NCBI GenBank assembly: GCA_035531775.1
Contig: DATKSG010000093.1
Coordinates: forward strand, 8,201 to 72,200
Direction of reading: 5' to 3'
Source of the DNA: DATKSG01 sp035531775
Lineage (GTDB): Bacteria > Actinomycetota > Acidimicrobiia > Acidimicrobiales > UBA8190
Length of the DNA stretch: 64,000 nt
Position numbers and translations under genes: made by a program. The notes below the pieces were generated by a model that saw nothing but the letters and a program-made list of their open reading frames with translations, was not told the DNA's origin and searched no databases. This document shows, in pieces, positions 27,509 to 35,180 of the stretch (position 1 is the stretch's first letter; each line of letters begins with the position of its first letter).

Positions 27509-28195
27509 TCACACTCCCGGTGTTGAGTGATTCGGCGGAGCCGACCTCGGGAAAGCCGGTCGCATTCGGACGACTCTGACAGCCTCGGCACCGGCGACAA
27601 CGGCCACGACAAGAGCAGCGCACCGGTCTGCCCACCACCAGCCGAAGAGCTGGTCGGCTAACAGCCCTAGCAGGGCTAGCACACCGAGCGCAGATCCCAT
27701 TCCGCTCAGGGTGCCATCACCCTTCAATGCATGGCTCTTCAAAGCTGAGCCCGTGCGATGTTTCGCCAACCCCAACGGAGCGAGGACGACGGCTGACAAC
27801 CCTGCCGAGACCATCGCCAACACGGACTTCTGCGGTCCTGATCCCGACACCAACTCGTTGACGGCGACCACCGCCAAGGTTACGGCCACGATGCTCAACG
27901 CTGCGGCCACCACAATTGAGGCATGAGCTTCGGCCCGATGTCCGCGATTTGGGTCCTGTCTTTCGACGCCGAACCGCCAAACCAAACCAACCGATCCGGC
28001 CACGTCGGCCAAGACGTTGAGCCCCAGACCGAGGACTCCGAGACTCCTGGCCAACAGCCCGGCGGTAACGGCCAGGCTGCCAGCGGCCATGCCCCAGGCC
28101 ACGGAGATATAGGACAGAGCGAGTGCCCTGGTCACGAGCCCTTGCCTCAGCTGACCTTCCTTCACGTCGTCAGGGTTCGCCGAGCCCATGGCCAC
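27509..28195 (-). CDS. CDF-like cation efflux membrane protein, short form
   Basis: 228 residues with about six hydrophobic segments. Features of cation diffusion facilitators are GLLARSLGVLGLGLNVLADVAGS in segment 2, HRAEAHASI in the loop before segment 3, and HALKGDGTLS, equivalent to the HxxxD metal site of segment 5. The C-terminal cytoplasmic domain of full-length CDF proteins is absent, and the protein ends soon after the last segment. The gene lies 68 nt upstream of the DUF7064-like gene in the lower-GC block. The transported ion is unknown. Confidence 0.62.
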   Translation of the reverse strand: MAMGSANPDDVKEGQLRQGLVTRALALSYISVAWGMAAGSLAVTAGLLARSLGVLGLGLNVLADVAGSVGLVWRFGVERQDPNRGHRAEAHASIVVAAALSIVAVTLAVVAVNELVSGSGPQKSVLAMVSAGLSAVVLAPLGLAKHRTGSALKSHALKGDGTLSGMGSALGVLALLGLLADQLFGWWWADRCAALVVAVVAGAEAVRVVRMRPAFPRSAPPNHSTPGV

Positions 28196-28267
28196 AGTCT
28201 TCCTCGCCTTGTGGGCGGCTGAGCATCAGCGATGCGGCGCTCGCGCCGAAGACCCGGGCGGCGCCCT

Positions 28268-29290
28268 TTACGCCGTCTGGAAGCGGGCGTCGAACGGGGA
28301 GTGCGAGCCCGCGGGCAGGCGCACCGGGCGGCCGGCCACCGACATCGAGATGTTGGTCACCGCCCCCATCCGCACCACCAACCCGGTGGTGGCCGTGAGC
28401 GACTGGCTCTGGCCGGCGACCATGGTGCCGGTCCACAGCACCTTGCCCGACACCACATCGGTGGCGTCGATCCAGCATGGCCCGGAAGCCATCACCTCCA
28501 CCGTGACCGGCGACCCGGCTACCTGATACGTGGCCGATGCCGCGCTGGACGACACCGCTGTCAGCTCCGACGGCGCGCTTCCCGAGGACGCAGGGCGGGT
28601 GGCCGGCGCCGTCGGGCGGGTCCGGCTCTGCGCCGTGGTACCGGCGCCGTGGCCCGATCCCGCCGCCACCGCCACGGCCACCACGGCGCCGAGGGCGATC
28701 ACGGCGGCGGCCACCAGGACCACCGATGGCCGGCTGGTGGTGGACAGCGCGGCGCCGTGGCGGGAGCGGGTCGGGCCCCGCATGGGGCGCTCGTGGCCAA
28801 ACGCCGTGGCGGAGCGGGCCGGGCGGGCGGCGAACAGGACGCGCCCGGACGCCAGCTCTCGCACGGCGGCCGACGGGGCCGCCACACCCGACCCCGGCTG
28901 GCCGCCCCGGTCGATGTCACCTGGCGACTGCTGCGTCGTCGGGTCGGCGGTGAGCTCGGTGACATCAGACATGTGGAGCTCGGTGTGGTCGAAGGCCGTG
29001 CCCCCCGGGTGAGGCGGCGCCACCCGGGCCGACACCGTCTTCGGGCCGGCGCTGGCGGCCAGGACGGTGGAAGGTGTCACCGGCCGGCGCACTGGCGGCT
29101 CCGCCGGACGCGTCGATGCTGGGCGCTGCCCCATGCGGCGGTCGCCAAGGTGGCGCAACGTGTCGATGGTCTGCTGGTAGTCCCTCACCGAGTGACGCTC
29201 GCCGGCCCGGTGCCGACGGGCGGCGCCGGCCGCCACGGCGGCTCCCAAGGCCAGCGCACACACCACCAGGACGACGATCATCACCACCAT
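28268..29290 (-). CDS. Membrane protein with RodZ-type C-terminal (DUF4115-like) domain
   Basis: 340 residues. A hydrophobic N-terminus (residues 1-23) is followed by about 170 low-complexity polar residues, a second membrane segment (VVLVAAAVIALGAVVAVAVA, about residues 190-210) and a Ser/Thr/Pro linker. The last ~85 residues contain PCWIDATDVVSGKVLWTGTM and a following beta pattern, as in the extracytoplasmic domain of RodZ. RodZ's N-terminal HTH is missing. A cell-shape or envelope role is inferred. ATG at 29290 was taken; 29281 is possible. Confidence 0.6.
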   Translation of the reverse strand: MVVMIVVLVVCALALGAAVAAGAARRHRAGERHSVRDYQQTIDTLRHLGDRRMGQRPASTRPAEPPVRRPVTPSTVLAASAGPKTVSARVAPPHPGGTAFDHTELHMSDVTELTADPTTQQSPGDIDRGGQPGSGVAAPSAAVRELASGRVLFAARPARSATAFGHERPMRGPTRSRHGAALSTTSRPSVVLVAAAVIALGAVVAVAVAAGSGHGAGTTAQSRTRPTAPATRPASSGSAPSELTAVSSSAASATYQVAGSPVTVEVMASGPCWIDATDVVSGKVLWTGTMVAGQSQSLTATTGLVVRMGAVTNISMSVAGRPVRLPAGSHSPFDARFQTA

Positions 29291-29404
29291 TCAACCCGCC
29301 TCGGAGGTGGAGCGGCAGCGCGAGCCCGACAAGTCGCGTGAGGTGGGAACCCCCCCACGCGCCGTCGCCAGCCCCTCTTCATGCAGGCACAGGCGCACGT
29401 GGGA

Positions 29405-30655
29405 TCAGAACTGCGGAGCGGCGGGAAAGGCGTAGTCGGCCGGCGTCTCCCGGGCCGGGGCCCGCCGGGCCAAGGCCTTCTCAACCGCCGGGGCCAGCCG
29501 GCGCTCCTTGTCCTGCTCGAGGTCCTCGGCCCGATCATGGAACTCGGGCATGACCTCTCGGGCGAAGAGCTCCAGGGACTCGCACACGTCCTCGTGGCGA
29601 TTGCGACCGGCCTGGCTCACGAAGATGAGCTGGTCGACCCCGGCCTCCTCGTAGGCCCGTACCAGCTGGCGAATCTGCGTCGGGGTGCCGATGGCGCCAC
29701 GCAACGAACCGAGCCCCTGTTCCATGAGCTGGGCCCCTAGCTGTTGGCCGGTGCGCGAAGCGACGGCGCGGTCGAAGCCGAAGCGGTCGCGGTTCTCGAG
29801 GAATTCCTCCCACACGTTCGTCCGGCCCGGGTGATGCATACCGAATACGTAGTAGTGGGCCAACGAGTAACCGAAGAAATGGGCGCCGTCGATGCCCCGG
29901 TCGACGGCGGTCGCCTCGTCCTCGTGGCACATGAGAGGGAGCACGCACGCCAAGTTGGCGTTGACGGCGAAGCCGGCCGGCACGCACTCCTCGGAGGTGA
30001 TGGTGGCGTAGTAATCCGCCACCCAGGCTTTGGCCTCGTCGGCCTCGACGAAGGAGAACGAAAGGGCGCCGATCCCCTTGGTGGCAGCCAGGTGGATGGT
30101 GTCACGTCGCGAGCACGCCACCCAAAGGGGAGGATGGGGGCGCTGCAGGGGCTTGGGGACGACGTTGCGCGGGGGCATCCGGACGAAGTCCCCTTCGTAG
30201 CCGGCAAAGGGCTCCTCGACGAACATCCGGGTGATGACGTCCAACGCCTCGTGCCATTGGTCGCGCTTGGTGGAGCGGTCCACGCCGAAACCGGCCAGCT
30301 CGGCCTCGGAGCTGGCTTCACCGGTGCCGAAGTCGACCCGCCCGTCGGAGACAAGGTCGAGGGTGGCGATGCGCTCGGCCACCCGAGCCGGCTGGTTGAA
30401 TCCCACCGGGAGCTGCACGATGCCGTGGCCCAGGCGGATGCGGCTGGTGCGCTGGCTGGCAGCAGCCAGGAAGATCTCGGGGGCCGAGGAGTGCGAGTAC
30501 TCCTCCAGGAAGTGGTGCTCCACCTCCCACACGTAGTCGAAGCCCAGCGAGTCGGCCAGCGCCACCTGGTCGAGAGCTTGCTTGAGTAGCCGGTGCTCGT
30601 CGCCTTGCTCCCAAGGACGTGGCAGTTGATGCTCGTAGAAGAGGCCGAATCGCAC
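29405..30655 (-). CDS. LLM-class flavin-dependent oxidoreductase
   Basis: 416-residue bacterial-luciferase-like TIM-barrel enzyme using reduced FMN or F420. Characteristic stretches are FGLFYEHQLPRPW, DYVWEVEHHFLEEYSHS, RIRLGHGIVQLP, RVDFGTGEASSEAEL and PPLWVACSRRDTIHLAA. It begins with GTG at 30655, 7 nt after the stop of the HTH gene, so the two are probably one transcript. A flavin reductase that could feed it lies nearby at 31739-32215. The substrate is unknown. Confidence 0.88.
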   Translation of the reverse strand: MRFGLFYEHQLPRPWEQGDEHRLLKQALDQVALADSLGFDYVWEVEHHFLEEYSHSSAPEIFLAAASQRTSRIRLGHGIVQLPVGFNQPARVAERIATLDLVSDGRVDFGTGEASSEAELAGFGVDRSTKRDQWHEALDVITRMFVEEPFAGYEGDFVRMPPRNVVPKPLQRPHPPLWVACSRRDTIHLAATKGIGALSFSFVEADEAKAWVADYYATITSEECVPAGFAVNANLACVLPLMCHEDEATAVDRGIDGAHFFGYSLAHYYVFGMHHPGRTNVWEEFLENRDRFGFDRAVASRTGQQLGAQLMEQGLGSLRGAIGTPTQIRQLVRAYEEAGVDQLIFVSQAGRNRHEDVCESLELFAREVMPEFHDRAEDLEQDKERRLAPAVEKALARRAPARETPADYAFPAAPQF

Positions 30656-30662
30656 GCCGCGC

Positions 30663-31076
30663 CTAGTGCTCCTGGCGCTCGAGCATGGAGTCGACCAAAG
30701 CTTCGACCAACCCGCGGTCGCGCTCAGACAGCCGGCGCAGCTTGATGCCCAGTGCCGATCCGTCGTCGGGCGAAGTCCCCCGGCCGTTGGCGCCCTCGGC
30801 GGCCGCCGCCGCTCCGGCCGCCGACCGGCCCACGCGAGCCATGAGGTCCGACAGCGGTACTTCGAGGGCCCCGGCCACCCGCTCCAGGACGTCCTGGCTG
30901 GGGTTGGGCAGCAGCCGAATGCCTCCGATGGCCTCCTTGCGGCCGGTTTCGAGGTCCCGCCACAGCGCCTCGGACACCTTGGCCCGCTTGGCCGCGTCTC
31001 GCCGGCGCAGGCCGAGCTCCTCGCGCTGGGACACGAGCCACCGACCGAACTCGACCCACTGCTTGGACTCGTCCAC
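30663..31076 (-). CDS. XRE-type helix-turn-helix regulator
   Basis: 137 residues. The HTH spans about residues 13-70: WLVSQREELGLRRRDAAKRA, KVSEALWRDLETGRK and, after a loop, VLERVAGALEVPLSDLM. An Ala/Gly-rich linker and a C-terminal helix (LSERDRGLVEALVDSMLERQE) follow. The GTG at 31076 is 6 nt after a CACGCT -10-like box, suggesting leaderless mRNA. It precedes the luciferase-like gene by 7 nt and may regulate it. The larger frame reading further upstream runs through the epimerase gene and was rejected. Confidence 0.82.
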   Translation of the reverse strand: MDESKQWVEFGRWLVSQREELGLRRRDAAKRAKVSEALWRDLETGRKEAIGGIRLLPNPSQDVLERVAGALEVPLSDLMARVGRSAAGAAAAAEGANGRGTSPDDGSALGIKLRRLSERDRGLVEALVDSMLERQEH

Positions 31077-31162
31077 GATGCCAGCGTGCCGGTTTCCGGC
31101 GCCGGCGTCCAGCCGGTGCCCTGGCCCGCCGGCAGCAGAAGAGGCGGCGGGGGCTTTCAGGC

Positions 31163-31714
31163 TCACGTGCGCAGGCCGTAGTACGGGCGCCGTCCTGGGT
31201 CGAGGTTGCCACGGCGCGGATTGGACTTGTCGCGCTCGGACAGCACCGGGGCGTCGATGCCCCAGTCGGCGCCGATCTCGGGATCGTCCCAGGCCACACC
31301 CAGCTCGTCCTCGGGGTTGTAATACCCGTCGACCAGGTACCACAGCAGCACGTCGCTCAAGCTGGCGAACCCGTGCGCCACGCCCGGTGGGATGAACAGG
31401 CCCCGGTCCTCGGCGCCGTCGAGGTCGAGCACCAAGGTGGCGCCCTCGGTGGGCGAGCCCTGGCGGAGGTCGTGGAGCACCACCCGCGCCCGCCCTCGCA
31501 GCACATACCAGTAGTCGGCCTGGTGCAGGTGGTAGTGCAGCCCCACCACGGCCCCGGCCTGCTTCTCCGAGCGGTTGCCCTGGATCATCTCTCGCCCCAG
31601 TGGGAACCACGACCGGCGGTAGGTCTCGACGAAGCGCCCTCGCTCGTCGCCGTGGACGGAGGACTCGACGACAACGACGTCGGCGATCACTGGGGAGGGG
31701 GTGAGGGTGGCCAC
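31163..31714 (-). CDS. RmlC-like dTDP-sugar 3,5-epimerase family protein
   Basis: 183-residue cupin. It shows HGDERGRFVETYRRSWFP, GLHYHLHQADYWYVLRGRARVV (the catalytic-His region GLHY) and FIPPGVAHGFASLSD, matching dTDP-4-dehydrorhamnose 3,5-epimerases. No other dTDP-rhamnose gene (rmlA, B, D) is next to it. GTG at 31714 lies 8 nt after a TAGCGT -10 box (31728-31723), so it is probably leaderless. The product could feed the surface polysaccharide made by the glycosyltransferase locus at 51-57 kb; that link is inference. Confidence 0.85.
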   Translation of the reverse strand: MATLTPSPVIADVVVVESSVHGDERGRFVETYRRSWFPLGREMIQGNRSEKQAGAVVGLHYHLHQADYWYVLRGRARVVLHDLRQGSPTEGATLVLDLDGAEDRGLFIPPGVAHGFASLSDVLLWYLVDGYYNPEDELGVAWDDPEIGADWGIDAPVLSERDKSNPRRGNLDPGRRPYYGLRT

Positions 31715-31738
31715 GGGCCGACACGCTAGACGCAGTGC

Positions 31739-32215
31739 TCAGGGCGCGAAACGGCCGAAGCCCCCCCGGAAGAACAGCAGCGGTCCCCCACCGTTCACTC
31801 CCATGTCCTGGACCAGGCCCACCACCAGCTCGTGGTCGCCGGCATCATGGGACCGGACGAATGCGCACTCCACCCAGGCCAGGACGCCGTCGAGCAAGGG
31901 GGCGCCGTTGCCGGCCGGGCGCCAGCCCACGCCTTCGAACTTGTCGCCACCTGACACGGCGAAGTCCCGGCACAGCGCCTCCTGACCTTCGGCCAGCACG
32001 TTCACGCAGAAACTGCCGGCCTGGGCGATGCGAGGCCAGCTGGTGGAGTTCTTGCCCGGAGCCAGGGCCACGAGCGGCGGTTCGAGCGACAGGGCCGTGA
32101 AGGCCTGGCAGGTGAAGCCGACCGGTTCGCCCTGCACCATGGCGGTAACGACGGTGACACCGGTGGCGAAGTGGCCGAGCACTTGGCGAAAACGTGCACC
32201 ATCGAACTCCGACAT
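31739..32215 (-). CDS. Flavin reductase family protein (FMN-binding split barrel)
   Basis: 158 residues. The signature FRQVLGHFATGVTVVTA, GFTCQAFTALSLEPPLV and SFCVNVLAEGQEALCRDFA are typical of HpaC/ActVB-like reductases that supply reduced flavin to monooxygenases. The ATG at 32215 gives the standard N-terminus MSEFDG; an in-frame ATG at 32230 is only 8 nt after the upstream stop and cannot be excluded. It lies downstream of the metallo-hydrolase in the same direction. A partnership with the luciferase-like enzyme is possible, not shown. Confidence 0.87.
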   Translation of the reverse strand: MSEFDGARFRQVLGHFATGVTVVTAMVQGEPVGFTCQAFTALSLEPPLVALAPGKNSTSWPRIAQAGSFCVNVLAEGQEALCRDFAVSGGDKFEGVGWRPAGNGAPLLDGVLAWVECAFVRSHDAGDHELVVGLVQDMGVNGGGPLLFFRGGFGRFAP

Positions 32216-32238
32216 CGGTTGCCCGTCCATGCGCCGGC

Positions 32239-33087
32239 TCAGGGCTTGGCCAGGTCGAGCGACAACCCTTCCGCCGCACCCACCACGGAGTCGAGGCGCG
32301 ACGCTCCGGGCGCCATCCGGGCACACTCCACGATGCGGTCCATCTCGTCGTCGTCGTGCAGGGGGTCGTGGTGGTAGAGCACGAGCTCGCGGGCGCCGGC
32401 CTCGGCCGCCACGTGCACGGCGTAGGACACCGTCGAGTGGCCCCAGGTGGCCTTGGCGGCGAACTCCTCGTCGGTGTACTGGGCGTCGTGGATGAGAACG
32501 TCGGCGCCGTCGCACAGCTCGAGCACGGCCTCGTCGATGCTCTGCCGGTCATCGGGGGCCTGGTGGTCGCTCACGTAGGCCAGCGACCGGCCGCCGGCCT
32601 CTATGCGGAAGCCGAGCGTGGAGCCCACATGCGGCACCCGCCTCACCACGACCTTGGCCGAGCCCACGGCCAGCACGTCGTCGCCCACCTCGCGGAACTC
32701 GACCGATCCGTGCAGCTCATTGACCTGCACGGGGAAGAAGGGGGGCACCACCACCCGGTCCATGACTTCGCACAGCGGGCCGTCCTGGGCCGGTCCGTAT
32801 ACGGCCATCTTCCCGCCCAGGCGCAGGATCGGCCGGCAGAAGGGAAGGCCGATGATGTGGTCCCAGTGCAGATGGGTCAGGAAGGCCGTGAGCGCTATGG
32901 GGGCGTCGAAACCGAAGCGCTCCTCGAGGTCATGGCCGAGGGGGCGCAGGCCGGTGCCCAGGTCGAGGACGATGGGAGCCTCGTCGCCCACCTCCACGGC
33001 CACACAGGAGGTGTTGCCGCCGTAGCGGACGTACTGCTGGCCCGAGCACGGGCACGAGCCCCGCACGCCATGGAACGTGACTCGCAG
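32239..33087 (-). CDS. MBL-fold metallo-hydrolase, probable CTG start
   Basis: 282 residues from CTG. The metal-binding motif is THLHWDH (HxHxDH), with VSDHQ and the later DAQYTDEE and STVSYAVHVA stretches of RNase Z-like phosphodiesterase-type hydrolases. The first canonical start (GTG 33066) would cut the highly conserved N-terminus. The frame extends upstream to CTG at 33087, giving LRVTFHGVRGSCPCSG, and a GGAGGAGGGGGA Shine-Dalgarno ends 6 nt before that CTG. A -10-like TATTGT lies at 33150-33145. The substrate is unknown. Confidence 0.87.
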   Translation of the reverse strand: MRVTFHGVRGSCPCSGQQYVRYGGNTSCVAVEVGDEAPIVLDLGTGLRPLGHDLEERFGFDAPIALTAFLTHLHWDHIIGLPFCRPILRLGGKMAVYGPAQDGPLCEVMDRVVVPPFFPVQVNELHGSVEFREVGDDVLAVGSAKVVVRRVPHVGSTLGFRIEAGGRSLAYVSDHQAPDDRQSIDEAVLELCDGADVLIHDAQYTDEEFAAKATWGHSTVSYAVHVAAEAGARELVLYHHDPLHDDDEMDRIVECARMAPGASRLDSVVGAAEGLSLDLAKP

Positions 33088-33144
33088 TGGACGTCCCCCT
33101 CCTCCAGCCTTCCGGCCCGCCGGCCCGGGAGGTCCTCACCAGCG

Positions 33145-33152
33145 ACAATACT
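33145..33152. promoter_or_regulatory. Overlapping divergent -10 boxes
   Basis: Two -10-like hexamers share most of their bases: TATTGT read on the minus strand (33150-33145) toward the metallo-hydrolase, and AATACT on the plus strand (33147-33152) toward the epoxide hydrolase, whose ATG is 7 nt further on. RNA polymerase could occupy only one at a time. This is inferred from spacing to the starts. Confidence 0.45.
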
Positions 33153-33159
33153 CGCCACC

Positions 33160-34077
33160 ATGGACGTGACGACGGGGACGACGGGGACGACCGGAACGAC
33201 CGGAACGCCGGCCCGGGTAGTGGCCAACGGCGTGGAGTTCGCCTACCTCGAGGCCGGCCCGCCCGACGGGCCACTGGCGTTGTGCCTGCACGGGTTCCCC
33301 GACACCGCCACCAGCTGGCGCCACCTCATGCCGGCTCTGGCCGGGGCCGGCTACCACGCCGTGGCCCCGTGGATGCGGGGTTACGCGCCGAGTGCGGTCC
33401 CGGCCGACGGCTGCTACCAGCAAGGTGCGCTGGGCGCCGATGCCTGCGCCCTGCACGAGGCGCTAGGGGGGGACGGTCGGGCCGTGCTGGTGGGCCATGA
33501 CTGGGGCGCCTCGGCGGCCTACTCGGCTGCCCCCTTCCAGCCCGATCGCTGGTCCAAGGTGGTGGTCATGGCCTTGCCGCCTCTGGCCGCGCTGGCCACC
33601 GGGTTCCTCACATACGACCAGCTCAAGCGCAGCTTCTACGTATTCGTTTTCCAAAGTGCGCTGGCCGACACGGCCGTGGCGCTCGACGACCTCGCCTTCA
33701 TCGACCGTCTGTGGGCCGACTGGTCGCCGGGCTACGACGGCAGCTGGGACGCCGCTCAGGTGAAGGCGGCCCTGCGTGACCCGGCGCATCTGTCGGCGGC
33801 CATCGGCTACTACCGGGCCATGTTCGACGCCACCACCCACCGGCCCGAGTACGACGCCGCCCAGGGCGCCTCGGCGTCGTCTCCACCCCAGCCCACCTTG
33901 TACCTCCACGGCGCCGACGACGGATGCCTGGCTCCCGAAGCCATCGGCGACGTGGCCGCCTTGCTCTCGGCGTCGTCGCGGCGGGTGGACATAGCGGGAG
34001 CAGGCCACTTCCTCCATCTGGAACGGCCCGACGAGGTCAATGCTCTCGTCCTCGAATTCCTGAGCGACCGAGCCTGA
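33160..34077 (+). CDS. Alpha/beta hydrolase, epoxide-hydrolase-like
   Basis: 305 residues. The oxyanion-hole motif is HGFPDTATSWRH, the nucleophile elbow is VGHDWGASAAY with Asp as nucleophile (the epoxide hydrolase/haloalkane dehalogenase pattern), the late acid lies in HGADDGC and the catalytic His in GAGHFLHLERPDEV. Codons 5-13 are a short 9-bp tandem repeat encoding Gly-Thr-Thr units, which make a floppy N-terminus. The ATG is 7 nt after AATACT. It is convergent with the MaoC gene, 12 nt apart. Confidence 0.86.
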   Translation: MDVTTGTTGTTGTTGTPARVVANGVEFAYLEAGPPDGPLALCLHGFPDTATSWRHLMPALAGAGYHAVAPWMRGYAPSAVPADGCYQQGALGADACALHEALGGDGRAVLVGHDWGASAAYSAAPFQPDRWSKVVVMALPPLAALATGFLTYDQLKRSFYVFVFQSALADTAVALDDLAFIDRLWADWSPGYDGSWDAAQVKAALRDPAHLSAAIGYYRAMFDATTHRPEYDAAQGASASSPPQPTLYLHGADDGCLAPEAIGDVAALLSASSRRVDIAGAGHFLHLERPDEVNALVLEFLSDRA

Positions 34078-34089
34078 CGCCGAGCGCGC

Positions 34090-34602
34090 TCAGCCCCAGA
34101 CGTCGTCCCCATAGGGGCGTCGCCGGGCGGGGGCGTCGTCGGCCTTCCAGACCATGAGCTTGCGCCTGAAGTAACAGACCTCCTCGCCACGTTGGTTGAA
34201 GGCCTTGGTCTCCACCGTCACCACACCGCGATCGGGCTTGGACGACGACGCCACCTTGTCGAGCACCCGCGTCTCGGCGTAGATGGTGTCGCCGTGGAAC
34301 GTCGGGAAGCGGTGCACGAGAGATTCCACCTCGAGGTTGGCGATGCACGATCCGCTCACGTCGGGCACGCTCATGCCGAGCACCAGCGAGTAGACCAGAT
34401 TGCCCACCACCACATTGCGGCCCTGCACCGTCTCGTGCTCGGCGAACCAGGCATTGGTGTGCAGCGGATGGTGGTTCATGGTGATCATGCAGAAGAGATG
34501 GTCGTCGTACTCGGTGACGGTCTTGCCCGGCCAGTGCCGGTAGATGTCGCCGGGCTCGAAGTCCTCGAAGTAACGGCCGAAGGGCCGGTCGTAGGTGGTC
34601 AT
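34090..34602 (-). CDS. MaoC-family hydratase (mesaconyl-CoA hydratase candidate)
   Basis: 170-residue hot-dog-fold enoyl-CoA-hydratase-type protein. The MaoC region includes RYFEDFEPGDIYRHWPGKTVTE, the catalytic-type DDHLFCMITMNHHPLHTN and GNLVYSLVLGMSV. With the long acyl-CoA dehydrogenase at 35854 and the CitE-type lyase at 38451, a role hydrating mesaconyl-CoA (ethylmalonyl-CoA pathway) is likely; hydration of itaconyl-CoA is the main alternative. The ATG is 7 nt after a TACACC box. The upstream in-frame extension was rejected. Confidence 0.78.
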   Translation of the reverse strand: MTTYDRPFGRYFEDFEPGDIYRHWPGKTVTEYDDHLFCMITMNHHPLHTNAWFAEHETVQGRNVVVGNLVYSLVLGMSVPDVSGSCIANLEVESLVHRFPTFHGDTIYAETRVLDKVASSSKPDRGVVTVETKAFNQRGEEVCYFRRKLMVWKADDAPARRRPYGDDVWG

Positions 34603-34642
34603 GGCTCTCGGTGTACTCCCCAGCGCCGGGAGACGTCCAGCC

Positions 34643-35071
34643 TCACCCGGCCGGGCGGGGGCGGGTGGTGAAGCCGAGCGCCCAGTCCTCACTCGACTCC
34701 CCGTCGATGGTGAGGCGCCAGGCGAAGCGATGCCCGGGGGCCAGCGGCAACGGGCCCAGGTTCACAGCCAGGGCCACGTCGATGGGCGTGCCCTCGGGCA
34801 CGGTGCCGGGACGGGCCACGTTGAACTCGCCACGGACCTCCACCGGGTGGGTGCCCTCAGGGGTGTCGAGCATCACGGGGCGACCGTCGGCATCCTCGAG
34901 GTACAGCTCCCAGTGGTGCTGCTGCTCGGCCTCGTGCCAGCCGACGTCGATCTTCATGGCGATGGCCGAAGGCATGGGGTCGGGGCCCGTGAGCGACCAG
35001 CCGCCGCCAAGGACGAAGAGCTTCCCGTCGGCCACCTGGGCCGAGTCGCACAGCAGCATGGTCACCTTCAC
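34643..35071 (-). CDS. DUF6941-like conserved beta-rich protein
   Basis: 142 residues, function unknown. The N-terminus VKVTMLLCDSAQVADGKLFVLGGGWSLTGP looks like a conserved actinobacterial family (DUF6941 as I recall it), followed by alternating strands and PLAPGHRFAWRLTIDGES. It is cytoplasmic, with no signal or membrane segment. The GTG at 35071 lies 7 nt after TAGGGT (35084-35079), a leaderless arrangement. It is upstream of the MaoC gene in the same direction (40 nt apart). The divergent promoter region carries a 27-bp tandem repeat. Confidence 0.68.
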   Translation of the reverse strand: MKVTMLLCDSAQVADGKLFVLGGGWSLTGPDPMPSAIAMKIDVGWHEAEQQHHWELYLEDADGRPVMLDTPEGTHPVEVRGEFNVARPGTVPEGTPIDVALAVNLGPLPLAPGHRFAWRLTIDGESSEDWALGFTTRPRPAG

Positions 35072-35088
35072 GGCGGCGACCCTACTGC

Positions 35089-35163
35089 CGTCGGGGCGCC
35101 GGCCCTGTCCAACACCGTCGGGGCGCCGGCCCTGTCCAACACCGTCGGGACGCCGGCCATGTA
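35089..35163. repeat. 27-bp tandem repeat, about 2.8 copies, between divergent genes
   Basis: Units start at 35089, 35116 and 35143. Copies 1 and 2 are identical; copy 3 has at least two changes and is incomplete. Each begins CGTCGGGGCG. The same ten bases recur at 35172, spanning the end of the -10 box and the leader of the methyltransferase gene, so the array may have grown from its promoter. There are no spacers, so it is not a CRISPR. Confidence 0.75.
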
Positions 35164-35180
35164 CCCGGTAGCGTCGGGGC

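Noticed and set aside
30663..31714. HTH protein and RmlC-like cupin as a toxin-antitoxin pair
   Set aside because: The cupin is a full-length sugar epimerase with its catalytic motif, and spacing and separate -10 boxes argue for independent genes.
33172..33210. 9-bp repeats at the start of the epoxide hydrolase gene as a regulatory minisatellite
   Set aside because: Only four short degenerate copies within codons for a floppy Gly/Thr N-terminus; nothing suggests regulation.
35089..35163. Possible CRISPR array
   Set aside because: Units are directly adjacent without spacers, fewer than three full copies, and no cas genes occur in the window.
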